Under the pieces are notes generated by a model. That model searched no databases. It saw nothing but the letters and a program-made list of their open reading frames with translations, and was not told the origin of the DNA. 64,000 nucleotides of DNA from Desulfosporosinus metallidurans. Lineage in GTDB: Bacteria; Bacillota; Desulfitobacteriia; Desulfitobacteriales; Desulfitobacteriaceae. The DNA lies in NCBI RefSeq assembly GCF_001936615.1, contig NZ_MLBF01000015.1:33078-97077 (forward strand). The letters run 5' to 3'. The translations under genes and the position numbers were made by a program. The first letter of the stretch is position 1. Each line of letters opens with the position of its first letter. Positions 54,042 through 62,430 of this stretch are shown here, piece after piece.

Positions 54042-55265
54042 TTAGAATGCGATATTCCCATCGGTATCAATATAGTTTATGCCGTTCGTCCCGTTATTAG
54101 TACTACCAACTTTCGCTAAACCGTTTTCACTGAAATCAGAGCCGTATTTAATATTCGGAATAACTGTTTTACCATTAACATCAATATAATATCCTGTGTC
54201 CTTTCCTGATGTTACAAAAATGCGCCCACACGATATGTTACCCAGCGACTGTGAGATGGGCTCAAACATCCGATCTCCTTTTTTATCGATGACACTATAA
54301 AAGTAATTACCCTGTGGATTTTTTAATTTAACGCTGCAATATCCGCCTGAAAATCCGCCAATTGGATTAATCTCTTTGTAAGAAGATAAGTCAATCACCA
54401 AATTATGGTTTCGATCATAAAAACCAGTACCCGTATTATGAAATCCTATATTTGCAAGATCGGTATAATGACTGATATAAAACTGAAGACTACCATAAGT
54501 CTCCAGTCGATTGTCCTCCTTAACTAGAAATACCAAGTCTTCCTGATAAAAATATTCTATAATACAGCGCAAATATGCTAAATAATAATTATTACCAGGC
54601 TCAATCTCCGATTTAAAAAATTTATTAGAAATGGAGTCATAAAAATTATTGCCATGATAACTAACCTTGAAAATACCATGTACTATTACTTCTTCTCTAC
54701 TTGTCCCATAAAATGATTCTACCTTTAAATCAGAAGTAGGTTCGAGTATCCATTTCCCCGCGTTATCGACAATTCCTGTCTGATCCTCAGTTTTTTCAAA
54801 TGTATTGATGTGTCTTTGTACAAAATTACAGTTACCATATGAATTTATGAATTGGTATTTATAGCCATCGTCTTTTGGGAAAACAACGGTGCCAATTTTA
54901 TCAACAATCTTTTTCTCCTTCTCATTTTTTGAATTCGTAGTCTCAATGATAGCGCCACCGTCTGTAAAATCAGTCAGAGGCACACTGCCTGCCCCAAGAG
55001 AAAATAGCGTCTTCCCCTTATTATCAATACATTCCCATTGTGAAGAATCGCGCTGAACCCACGCCACATCATTTGAAAAATTTTTTCCATTATAAAAATA
55101 AGTCTGCGTTTTAGTAGGTGCCGCCGTCTTTGGGCTTTCAATGGGCTGAGATTGTGCTCTGTCGGAAGTGTTCTTTACAGTTTTATTCTCACCTCCACTG
55201 GAACAACCTGCCAACACGAAGCAAACTAGTATCAATAACCAAATAAGACTTTTTATACTTTTCAA
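54042..55265 (-). CDS. WG-repeat lipoprotein
   Basis: 407 residues with a lipoprotein signal (LIWLLILVCFVLAGCSSGG; Cys about residue 21). The mature part contains several WG-type (KWG) repeats, e.g. WVQRDSSQWECIDNKGKTLF, VDKIGTVVFPKDDGYKY, GYYIDVNGKTVIPNIKYGSD and INYIDTDGNIAF. Such repeats form propeller-like exported domains in many Firmicutes. It stands among other lipoproteins with propeller-type repeats (DUF5050, RCC1), pointing to a shared theme of outer-face sensing or binding. Confidence 0.83.
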   Translation of the reverse strand: MKSIKSLIWLLILVCFVLAGCSSGGENKTVKNTSDRAQSQPIESPKTAAPTKTQTYFYNGKNFSNDVAWVQRDSSQWECIDNKGKTLFSLGAGSVPLTDFTDGGAIIETTNSKNEKEKKIVDKIGTVVFPKDDGYKYQFINSYGNCNFVQRHINTFEKTEDQTGIVDNAGKWILEPTSDLKVESFYGTSREEVIVHGIFKVSYHGNNFYDSISNKFFKSEIEPGNNYYLAYLRCIIEYFYQEDLVFLVKEDNRLETYGSLQFYISHYTDLANIGFHNTGTGFYDRNHNLVIDLSSYKEINPIGGFSGGYCSVKLKNPQGNYFYSVIDKKGDRMFEPISQSLGNISCGRIFVTSGKDTGYYIDVNGKTVIPNIKYGSDFSENGLAKVGSTNNGTNGINYIDTDGNIAF

Positions 55266-55516
55266 TTTTCACTTCCTCCTCCACCTCTTTTTTTACGAAA
55301 CCGAAGCGCCTTTTGAAAAAACGCATACTTACTATGACACTTCAATTTGCTAATCGGTATTATCAACTTGGTGACGGAACTATGGCTGATTGCATTATTC
55401 CAAAGCAAATAAATAATTGTGAGTGGAGTAACGGGAACTAACGGTAGGTCATTCTTGTAGCTTTGTCCTAATAACAGCTACCCGTCCCCCTCAGTCTGCC
55501 GGATCTGCGAAACGGA

Positions 55517-55843
55517 TCACCAGCGCTTTGCCGACCAGTCGACAGCCTTGTCGATCGATGAGCTGTTGTTCTTCGTCGCTCGGGTGGAGCTGGGCAGACC
55601 GGCAATGATATTGTCGGAACATCCACAAAAGTTGTCAATGCTTTTCGTTACCCCTAGAGCGTTCCCTAGATTTACGTCTTCCAGATTGTGAGATTGAAGC
55701 AGTTGTTTTTCGACGTCTCTGCGTGCCGCGCTCGGCATGGCGGCGTACTGGTCGCACGTCGTGGCGCCCGGGTTGGAGCAAGAGATAAGCATGGGAGCCG
55801 CGATCAGCAACGCCAGGACTGCGGCAGTTGTTGCTTTGTTCAT
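55517..55843 (-). CDS. small exported protein of foreign origin (actinobacterial-like)
   Basis: 108 residues with a lipoprotein-type signal (AAVLALLIAAPMLISCSN) and a small domain with TCDQYAAMPSAARRDVEKQL and VTKSIDNFCG, which recalls HdeA-like exported proteins of actinobacteria. GAAGGA lies seven bases before the ATG. The DNA from about 55.5 to 56.05 kb is much GC-richer than all around it and uses GC-ending codons, so it was probably acquired from a high-GC donor, or represents an assembly artefact. The rest of the neighbourhood gives no clue to its role. Confidence 0.6.
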   Translation of the reverse strand: MNKATTAAVLALLIAAPMLISCSNPGATTCDQYAAMPSAARRDVEKQLLQSHNLEDVNLGNALGVTKSIDNFCGCSDNIIAGLPSSTRATKNNSSSIDKAVDWSAKRW

Positions 55844-55882
55844 TGTTTTTCCTTCTTTCGAGGGCGCTCCGATGAGGAGGCT

Positions 55883-56050
55883 CTATTTTTTCGTCATAAT
55901 CCAGAGGAGTTTTCCGCCGTCGTCATAAATCTTCACTTTGCCTCCACCGGAATCCTTCACGTACAAGATCCGCTCGTTCGACGGCTGTGACACTAGGAGA
56001 GTGTAGGGCCGTTGCTGCCATTGCTGTCTTTACCGCTGGAGAGTGCATAG
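55883..56050 (-). pseudogene. 3' fragment of a foreign gene
   Basis: A start-less minus-strand frame ends in TAG at 55883-55885 and reads QPSNERILYVKDSGGGKVKI and YDDGGKLLWIMTKK. Further upstream another frame (GGSQPYALSSGKDSNGSNGP) appears, so the gene is broken. It has the same high-GC character as the following small gene, 40 bases away, and probably arrived with it. Confidence 0.5.
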
Positions 56051-56162
56051 GGCTGCGAGCCGCCACATCATGTTCTTGTGCCTGATATCATCTTTGTTAA
56101 TTTTGATCTGTTTTTTGGCGTTCTAATCAGTTTATCGGCTCCTCACATCATTCCTACGCGGT

Positions 56163-56687
56163 CTAATTGCTTTTTACCGGGGTTCCGATAACCCTGACCG
56201 AGGGGTCGGCTGCAGTGAAGGCAGTATACACCTTTTCGCGTACTCTCTTCATGACCTCATCGCAGACAACCATCCCTTCTTTTTCCTTCCATCTCAGAAA
56301 TTTAAAGACGCCTTGCGTTGTTGAGCCACTGTTTGTGAAACTCACTGCGGCAACAAAGATTTGAGGCTGCAATTTGCTGCCATACGCGTAGACGATATGG
56401 TCAGGGCTACTGGATATTTGGTATATGGCACCTCTGATTGCAGGAATGGTTTCCTCTGGAGCCACTTGCGCTATCAGCTGACGTATGATATCCGGCACGG
56501 ACGCCGTACTCTCGAAGGAAAGAGATTCTGAAACGAGCTGCTGCCCCTCAATATATTCGGAACGGAACAGGATATGTTTGTTCGCTGTTTTGGCTACCGC
56601 GTTAACTCCCTTTGATATCAGAAATCTTATCAGAATTACACCTCCTACGATTGCAATAACGAGAAGAATTGCATAGAATGTATCCAT
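56163..56687 (-). CDS. membrane-anchored protein, homologue of the 47241 gene without zinc ribbon (copy B)
   Basis: 174 residues: an N-terminal membrane helix (FYAILLVIAIVGGVILIRFL) and the same soluble domain as the copy at 47241-47876 (TIPAIRGAIYQISSSPDHIV; QGVFKFLRWKEKEGMVVCDE). It ends shortly after the domain and has no zinc ribbon. The two copies are clearly related but much more diverged than the block duplications elsewhere, so this pair is older. Confidence 0.78.
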   Translation of the reverse strand: MDTFYAILLVIAIVGGVILIRFLISKGVNAVAKTANKHILFRSEYIEGQQLVSESLSFESTASVPDIIRQLIAQVAPEETIPAIRGAIYQISSSPDHIVYAYGSKLQPQIFVAAVSFTNSGSTTQGVFKFLRWKEKEGMVVCDEVMKRVREKVYTAFTAADPSVRVIGTPVKSN

Positions 56688-56795
56688 TTATATACATCTC
56701 CTTACATAGTCATAAATTTAATAATCATTATCCTGATTACAGGCTGGCTGTACCAAACGACAGGTTGCGTACAACTGGGGCTAACCTGTCAGCGG

Positions 56796-57110
56796 CTATA
56801 GCGCCTGCGACGCGGGCCTTTTGACGCCGCAGTTCCCGCAAAAAGCCTCATCTTTGCCATTATAGGAGCCACAGCTGCATTTCCATTTGTCGGGCAAGGA
56901 AAGACCTGCACTATCATCGCCATCCTTAACGATTTTGATCTTCTTGGCAAGATAAAAACAGATCATGGCAGCAATCAACATGCCAAAGTATAAAGGCGCT
57001 TCACGAGGATAGATGCCGATAACCCGCATTTTTATTAAAGCGATCAGGGCAAGTATACCGCCGATTACCATAAAGACTATTCTCATCTGTTCTTTTGGGT
57101 TTTGTTCCAT
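56796..57110 (-). CDS. small two-helix membrane protein with a zinc ribbon (copy B)
   Basis: 104 residues from ATG 57108-57110 (AAAGGAG eight bases upstream; MEQNPKEQMRIVFMVIGGIL). Two membrane helices are followed by a complete zinc ribbon, WKCSCGSYNGKDEAFCGNCG. It is the intact counterpart of the frame at 46893-47207, which carries a stop before the ribbon. It lies upstream of the gene at 56163, the same order as in copy A. Confidence 0.8.
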   Translation of the reverse strand: MEQNPKEQMRIVFMVIGGILALIALIKMRVIGIYPREAPLYFGMLIAAMICFYLAKKIKIVKDGDDSAGLSLPDKWKCSCGSYNGKDEAFCGNCGVKRPASQAL

Positions 57111-57292
57111 TCTTAAGACTCCTTTCATATCCGTGGCACAGATGAATTTTATCCGTGTCACCTTTGGCACTCTTTTTAAACCTGTCTGCGAAGCTTTTTA
57201 GGCCATCCCGTACCGTACAGTTCAAGCAAGTTCAACGTCGAGGCGACCGACTGGTTGCGAATTGGTGATCCGTCGTCAGGGTTGGCCCTGAA

Positions 57293-58057
57293 TTATAATT
57301 TACTCCCGCATTTTGTGCAGAATTTTCTGTTTCCTGTGATTTCAGCTCCACAGGAGGGGCACAGTTTTTTCTCCCCGCCCGCTTCAAGTTGGACCCCGTT
57401 TGTCTCTGCTTTTGGTCCGTCTTCTTCCGATTCAACTTTGGCTCCGCATATCACACAGAAGCTTGAGTTCTCCGGCAGCGGACTTTCGCACTGCTTACAG
57501 CGGTTCACTTCTGGTATTTTGTTCCCGCAGTGTGGACAAAACTTGGTGTTCTGCCCGATGGTCCCGTCGCACTTGGGGCACCGGATCATTCCTTGTTCAG
57601 GCTCCTGTGCCTTTGGGGCCCTTTGTGCTAACAGCAGTAAGGCCTTCTTCTGCTCCAGATATTGTTGATAATATTCCGTTTCTCGGACGGACATAGTCAG
57701 CAAATATGAAGCCACTATCAGATTGCACAGTGGAGTTAACCCGTAAAATCCACCGTATCCACCTGCGGAATGGACGCAGGCAATGATAAATTTCACCAGA
57801 TAAAGAAGCGCGTACACACCCAGCCCGATACTAAGGCTAACATCGCTTTTTTTAATATAGCTAAGGACAATTCCAATCCAGAAGAACCAAAATCCCAGCG
57901 CAAAAAATACATCCGAATTCAAGGTTATGATGGAAAACTCATGGAACAGCAAAAACAACAACCCTACGCTAAACAAGATAACATCAGCCATGAACAGATT
58001 ACGCATTAACGGCTGGCTTTCAAAATGGTCCTTAAGGGCACGACGATAATCTTGCAT
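57293..58057 (-). CDS. zinc-ribbon membrane protein with three ribbons (copy B, intact)
   Basis: 254 residues: four membrane helices in the first 130 residues, then three zinc ribbons (CPKCDGTI...FCPHCGN; CKQCESPL...FCVICGA; CPSCGAEI...FCTKCGS). It is the intact counterpart of the frame at 42389-43159; protein and flanking non-coding DNA are nearly identical by eye, so the duplication is recent. The ribbons would face the cytoplasm and could contact nucleic acid or protein partners. Confidence 0.83.
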   Translation of the reverse strand: MQDYRRALKDHFESQPLMRNLFMADVILFSVGLLFLLFHEFSIITLNSDVFFALGFWFFWIGIVLSYIKKSDVSLSIGLGVYALLYLVKFIIACVHSAGGYGGFYGLTPLCNLIVASYLLTMSVRETEYYQQYLEQKKALLLLAQRAPKAQEPEQGMIRCPKCDGTIGQNTKFCPHCGNKIPEVNRCKQCESPLPENSSFCVICGAKVESEEDGPKAETNGVQLEAGGEKKLCPSCGAEITGNRKFCTKCGSKL

Positions 58058-58198
58058 ATGCTCTACCTCCCAATAAAATAATCATAAAATATGAAATGAT
58101 TGCTTATTTATTCACTTATCATTCAAGCGTCCTATTGTTTAATATGTCAACACGGTACCCCACAAAAGAAGACAAAATGTTGGATCGTAAAGCTGAGG

Positions 58199-59404
58199 CT
58201 ATTGGAAATATTTCCATTGTTCTCTTGCAAACAGCCAAACGATGACAGGTGAGGTAAGCCCAACAAATGCAGCCAGCACAGAGCCTGCGAGTATAGTGAT
58301 AATGAACGAAATGACAACACAGATACAGATGATGTAAAATCCATGTTTATATCCTTTTAGTAAACGAAATTCCCCAAATATACACACAATATTTATGGGC
58401 ACGGAAACGAATAACATAGTAGCGATCCGGGAATATTGACTTCCTAAATTACTTAGCAACGCGGACTGATCTCTGAATGTTTCCGCTATTTTAAGGAAAT
58501 AAATACCATATGCTATACTGGCTATAACTCCTATTAGACCTCCTACTATCATGAGCCACAGCCATACTTTCAGACCGCCAGTCGCCTGTGTAGGCCCACC
58601 TGTCAGATTCTGCGGCATCTCCACTGGGCCTTCCAGATATGCATCCTGTACGCGAGTCCCGCAATTCGGGCAAAATCCATAATCATCCATGAGTTTTGTT
58701 CCACAATTTGGGCAAAACTGCATAACGAGCAACCTCAGGGGCTGCTGGTAGTATCCGCTCTGCTGCGACACATGGTTGTCCTGAAGTTGCTGATAACTAC
58801 AGTTTCCGCAGAATTGCACGCTAGGGTCACATACATTTCCGCAATTTTGGCAAACATTTGTTCCCTTGTTCAGTTTCCCCGCACGGAAGTCCTTATTCGT
58901 CATTTTTAATAGGCAGAGCGCCACGACAAACTCTCTACCGTTAGTCAATAAGTATGCCTTTTTGATGTGAGCGGCAAGCCACTCGTTATAATGGAAATTT
59001 TCGATGTTTAACCTATCCCCACCGTCCATGCTGGAGCTAAAGACCTCGATAGCGCCGGTCTTTGATTTCACAAAATTGATAAGCACACCGCCGTCCTGAG
59101 CAGGAGCGGTCTGCAAGTGGCGGACGAGCAGCTCATTATAAAAGGTCGTTTCAGCTTTTTTGTTTAGCCTTTTCAGTTCGGCAATGCACTCATCAAAATC
59201 GAGCCTGTCTATCACCTCTTTGAGCGTCACAGTGTCCCCGTCACCGAGCTCGAAAATATCCCTGTTGCGCAGGTCAAGCTCGGCCCGTGCCGCCTCTATC
59301 GCTTCGGGCAGATAGTCCTCAATTTCTTCATAGATCATTTGGCGCAGCTCCGCATCGCACAATTCTGCCACCCTTTGCCTGTATTCTTGCGCACTCATTG
59401 TCAA
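58199..59404 (-). CDS. fusion of a zinc-ribbon protein with the membrane zinc-ribbon module of 43301 (copy B)
   Basis: 401 residues. The first 225 are a soluble part (YRQRVAELCDAELRQMIYEE; LTNGREFVVALCLLKMTNKD) ending in a zinc ribbon CQNCGNVC...FCGNC. From about residue 229 (MQFCPNCGTKL) the protein matches the separate gene at 43301-43822 through its zinc ribbon and membrane helices. So the same module is free in one block and fused in the other. The first 44 codons recur as a fragment at 63251-63391. Function unknown. Confidence 0.8.
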   Translation of the reverse strand: MTMSAQEYRQRVAELCDAELRQMIYEEIEDYLPEAIEAARAELDLRNRDIFELGDGDTVTLKEVIDRLDFDECIAELKRLNKKAETTFYNELLVRHLQTAPAQDGGVLINFVKSKTGAIEVFSSSMDGGDRLNIENFHYNEWLAAHIKKAYLLTNGREFVVALCLLKMTNKDFRAGKLNKGTNVCQNCGNVCDPSVQFCGNCSYQQLQDNHVSQQSGYYQQPLRLLVMQFCPNCGTKLMDDYGFCPNCGTRVQDAYLEGPVEMPQNLTGGPTQATGGLKVWLWLMIVGGLIGVIASIAYGIYFLKIAETFRDQSALLSNLGSQYSRIATMLFVSVPINIVCIFGEFRLLKGYKHGFYIICICVVISFIITILAGSVLAAFVGLTSPVIVWLFAREQWKYFQ

Positions 59405-59849
59405 AACCTCTTTCTGAAAATCTCAGTAAGCCCGCCTGAACCGGTTTATAATCAATGTTAACAACCTAAGTTTCAATAAAATAATAATTTTGCATTAAAA
59501 GGATGTATGAAACGGGAAGGGAATTTTGAGTGGGTATCTGACGACCCAGACGCTTGAGCATCAAGTATGCTCTCGTTTAAGATGTCGTACAATGTGCTTG
59601 TTCTTGCAGTTACGGTGCACCCACAGAAACACCAAATTACGAATAAAGCTCCGACGTATTGTCTTATGCATTTCAGCACGGACTCAAGGTAATCATATAG
59701 ACAAACGTACCCACCGTTACACAGCAATAACCAGCACCGTCGTCAATATTTCGATGAAAAGTCCCCTTCTTTTACGCCGCACCGGGCCAGTCGTTCCTCG
59801 CCGGGGCAGATACTGTGAGGTCTGAACTGCTTGTCCGAACAGATGTTGC
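59405..59849. other. gene-free stretch with a duplicated promoter region
   Basis: Bases 59405-59510 are nearly the same as 63392-63497 and probably contain the promoter of the fusion gene. The remainder, up to about 59850, has no supported gene. Confidence 0.45.
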
Positions 59850-59965
59850 GCTCAATCGGGGGGTTGTTGAGTGGATGAAACATCCAGTGCACATTGGCTG
59901 CAGCTAGCCGTGCTGCACTCTTTTGCAACATATTTTGTACAAAATATAAAAAGCACCTCTTTCTC
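59850..59965 (-). pseudogene. relic of the start of a 43880-type zinc-ribbon gene
   Basis: The minus strand reads IFCTKYVAKECSTASCSQCA where the gene at 43880-45043 has MFCTKCGAKNADEVLFCGEC. The start codon is ATA, the first ribbon has a Cys-to-Tyr change, and the frame soon breaks. The upstream DNA (AGCACCTCTT on the plus strand) is also shared. Confidence 0.5.
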
Positions 59966-60031
59966 ATTTTAATAACATCTTTCTATGTTCAAATTACCCT
60001 GCATTATGGCCAGCGTTTTAAAGTGTTGTGC

Positions 60032-60505
60032 CTATTTCACCTGTTGATCCTCTGTGCCATCCGTGCGAATTTTATAGTTAGACCAAGCATTGCTATTGGA
60101 ACTAACCTTTGAATAATAAATCCAGTCGTCTACAACATTGATACTTGCGGAATGTTCGCTGTTTAACTTTGTTCTTCCTGTGCCGTCGGTTTTCATTTTA
60201 TAAAGATAATTTTTATCGCTGGTATTACAGTAATAAACCCAGTCGCCTTGTTGCACAACAAGTCCAACATTCACAATGTTCCCAACAGTATTACCACGAG
60301 CATTAATAATTGTTGATGCCTGTGATTTTGAAGGTGAATTAGAAGCTATTTTGGATAACTGAGAGCTTGATGAAGATGCATTAGTAGATGTATGAGACGA
60401 ATTAGTGCTTTGCAAAATATTATTCGCCCCACACCCACCCAATAAAAAAGTTGCAATGATAAATAATGTGCTAAGCAGTGCTATTTTTTTTGATAGTTTT
60501 TTCAT
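60032..60505 (-). CDS. short DUF5050-repeat lipoprotein
   Basis: 157 residues with a lipoprotein signal (IALLSTLFIIATFLLGGCG; Cys about residue 25), a Ser/Asn-rich linker (SSHTSTNASSSSSQLSK) and about two and a half DUF5050 repeats (VVQQGDWVYYCNTSDKNYLY; VVDDWIYYSKVSS). It is a shorter relative of the gene at 45564-46400, and follows the sigma-DUF5050 fusion by 79 bases on the same strand, so the two may be co-transcribed. Confidence 0.8.
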   Translation of the reverse strand: MKKLSKKIALLSTLFIIATFLLGGCGANNILQSTNSSHTSTNASSSSSQLSKIASNSPSKSQASTIINARGNTVGNIVNVGLVVQQGDWVYYCNTSDKNYLYKMKTDGTGRTKLNSEHSASINVVDDWIYYSKVSSNSNAWSNYKIRTDGTEDQQVK

Positions 60506-60584
60506 GAAAATTTCCTCTTGTTTTTATTTTCGATGTGAATAGAGCCTTTGGAAAGGATGAAGAAGAAATCAAGATATTCTATCC

Positions 60585-62354
60585 TCACTCAACATTGATA
60601 CTTGTAACACCACCCTCATGACTTAATAGCGTTCTTGTCGTGCCGTCTGTTTTAATCTTGCAAAAGTAGCCAACATCTGCACCAGTCCAGAGTGAAGTAT
60701 AATAAACCCAATCCCCCGAAACATATACAGAACAAGATGCCTCACTGTTTAGCTGTGTTTTGTTTGAGCCGTCTGTTTTAATCTTATATAGATAAAAATT
60801 GTCGCCACTATTGCAATAATAAATCCAGTCTCCAGACACATAGAAAGAATTTACTTCATCGGTCGAAATAATTGTTATGCCAGTCCCGTCCGTTTTCATC
60901 TTAAGTAGCTCAAAGTTATCTCCAAGGAAATATATACTGTCTCCAACGAATTCTTGAAATAGAACAGTCTGATTATTTAGATACGTTTTTTCTGTACCAT
61001 CTGTGCGAATTTTATATAAGCCTTTATTGTAATTAGATGACCCTCTGTAAAATATCCAATCTCCAACGATGCTGAAATCGCCTGTGCTTTCACTGTTAAG
61101 TTTTGTTCTGCTCGAACCATCGGTTCGAATCTTGAAAAGATTATTATTTTCGGAGACATTTTGATAATAAATCCAACCTCCTAAAACAATTAAGCTATCT
61201 GAATTGTCAGAATTTAGTTTTGTCCTCTCTGTCCCATCTGTATTTATTTTATAAAGAGAATCGTTATCATTTTGATTAGAATAGTATAACCAATCCCCCG
61301 AGGCGACGAGGTCGGAGCCAAAGTCGTTGCATATTTTTGTTTTTTGTGTACCATCGGTGCGCATTTTAAAGATTGCACGCGTTTTCGCTCCATTATAGTA
61401 ACCCCAGACATAATAAATCCAATTGCCCTGTTGTATAGCTGGCATGCTACTGCTGCTCATAACTTGATTTGCATTGGCATTTACCATCACCGCAATTGGA
61501 GTGACAATCGCCGTAACCGCCACAGCTACTGCAACGATTCCTGCAATAATCTTCGAACGAATAGACAGGGTGGTAAATTTGTGCAGAAGCCGAAATTTCG
61601 AAGCACTGGCGGCTGTTTGCGCCGTGACCGCATGGGCAATATGCACCCCTGCGTTGACGGTTGAAAGTATTTTTGCCGCAGCTTCCGGCCCAAGCGCATT
61701 CTCTTTGGCATATGCTTCCAGAATAAAGATAATCAGCGGTACGACAGCAACATTGTAAAGCTTCACGCCTTGCTTCTCATAGCCTTCCACGCCTGTCTTA
61801 ATCTGACGTCTTGAATATATCAAGCGGCTCTTAACCGTGGCTGCGGGACATTCCATAATCGCCGCAATTTCTTCAACGTTCAGTCCCTGATAATAATGGA
61901 GCAAAAGGGTGGTTCGCTGAGCTTCCGGCAGGTTGTCAATCAGCGCCATAATCATGTTGCGTGTTTCAGACTTGTCGAGTACCTCGTGCGGGATGAAATC
62001 GTCCGAGGTATCTTCGATGGCTTCGCTCGCATCGTTATCTTCATATTCTTCCTTTTCAGGCAGCAGGACATCTTTCTTTTTGCCCAGAAAGTCCTTGCAT
62101 TTGTTGACGACGATTTTGGAAAGCCATGCGTTGAACACTTCAGGGTTTATAAGCTTGTCAATAGATTTATAAACGGATATGTAGATCTCCTGAACAATAT
62201 CCAGTGCATTTTCATGGTTGCGCACCATTTTCAATGCAAGAAAATAGACTTTGTTGTGCGTAAGCTCATAAAGCTCCTCAAATGCCTGCTGATCTCCGCT
62301 TTTAAGTTTTGTGACAATATTAATTATCCTGCCTTTGGTGCTTCCATCATCCAT
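60585..62354 (-). CDS. membrane-anchored ECF sigma factor with DUF5050 ectodomain
   Basis: 589 residues. The first 290 are nearly identical to those of the protein at 48067-50652: sigma region 2, sigma region 4 (EECP-type helix AAIMECPAATVKSRLIYSRR) and the membrane helix (KIIAGIVAVAVAVTAIVTPI). After about residue 300 the two proteins have nothing in common: here six to seven DUF5050 repeats follow (IQQGNWIYYVWG; LYKINTDGTERTKLNSD; LYKIKTDGSNKTQLNSE). It is preceded by SecD-like copy B, 76 bases upstream. The exchange of the outer half on a conserved sigma-anchor half is directly visible. Confidence 0.87.
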   Translation of the reverse strand: MDDGSTKGRIINIVTKLKSGDQQAFEELYELTHNKVYFLALKMVRNHENALDIVQEIYISVYKSIDKLINPEVFNAWLSKIVVNKCKDFLGKKKDVLLPEKEEYEDNDASEAIEDTSDDFIPHEVLDKSETRNMIMALIDNLPEAQRTTLLLHYYQGLNVEEIAAIMECPAATVKSRLIYSRRQIKTGVEGYEKQGVKLYNVAVVPLIIFILEAYAKENALGPEAAAKILSTVNAGVHIAHAVTAQTAASASKFRLLHKFTTLSIRSKIIAGIVAVAVAVTAIVTPIAVMVNANANQVMSSSSMPAIQQGNWIYYVWGYYNGAKTRAIFKMRTDGTQKTKICNDFGSDLVASGDWLYYSNQNDNDSLYKINTDGTERTKLNSDNSDSLIVLGGWIYYQNVSENNNLFKIRTDGSSRTKLNSESTGDFSIVGDWIFYRGSSNYNKGLYKIRTDGTEKTYLNNQTVLFQEFVGDSIYFLGDNFELLKMKTDGTGITIISTDEVNSFYVSGDWIYYCNSGDNFYLYKIKTDGSNKTQLNSEASCSVYVSGDWVYYTSLWTGADVGYFCKIKTDGTTRTLLSHEGGVTSINVE

Positions 62355-62430
62355 CTGTTGACACCTCGATTTAATCCATTTTAGTATTCTGAATTCGAGA
62401 TAAGGCGCTATTTATCGCTTACCTCGGTAT

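Noticed and set aside
55688..55990. Plus-strand frame in the high-GC patch
   Set aside because: It is antisense to the small exported protein, which has a signal peptide and a ribosome binding site.
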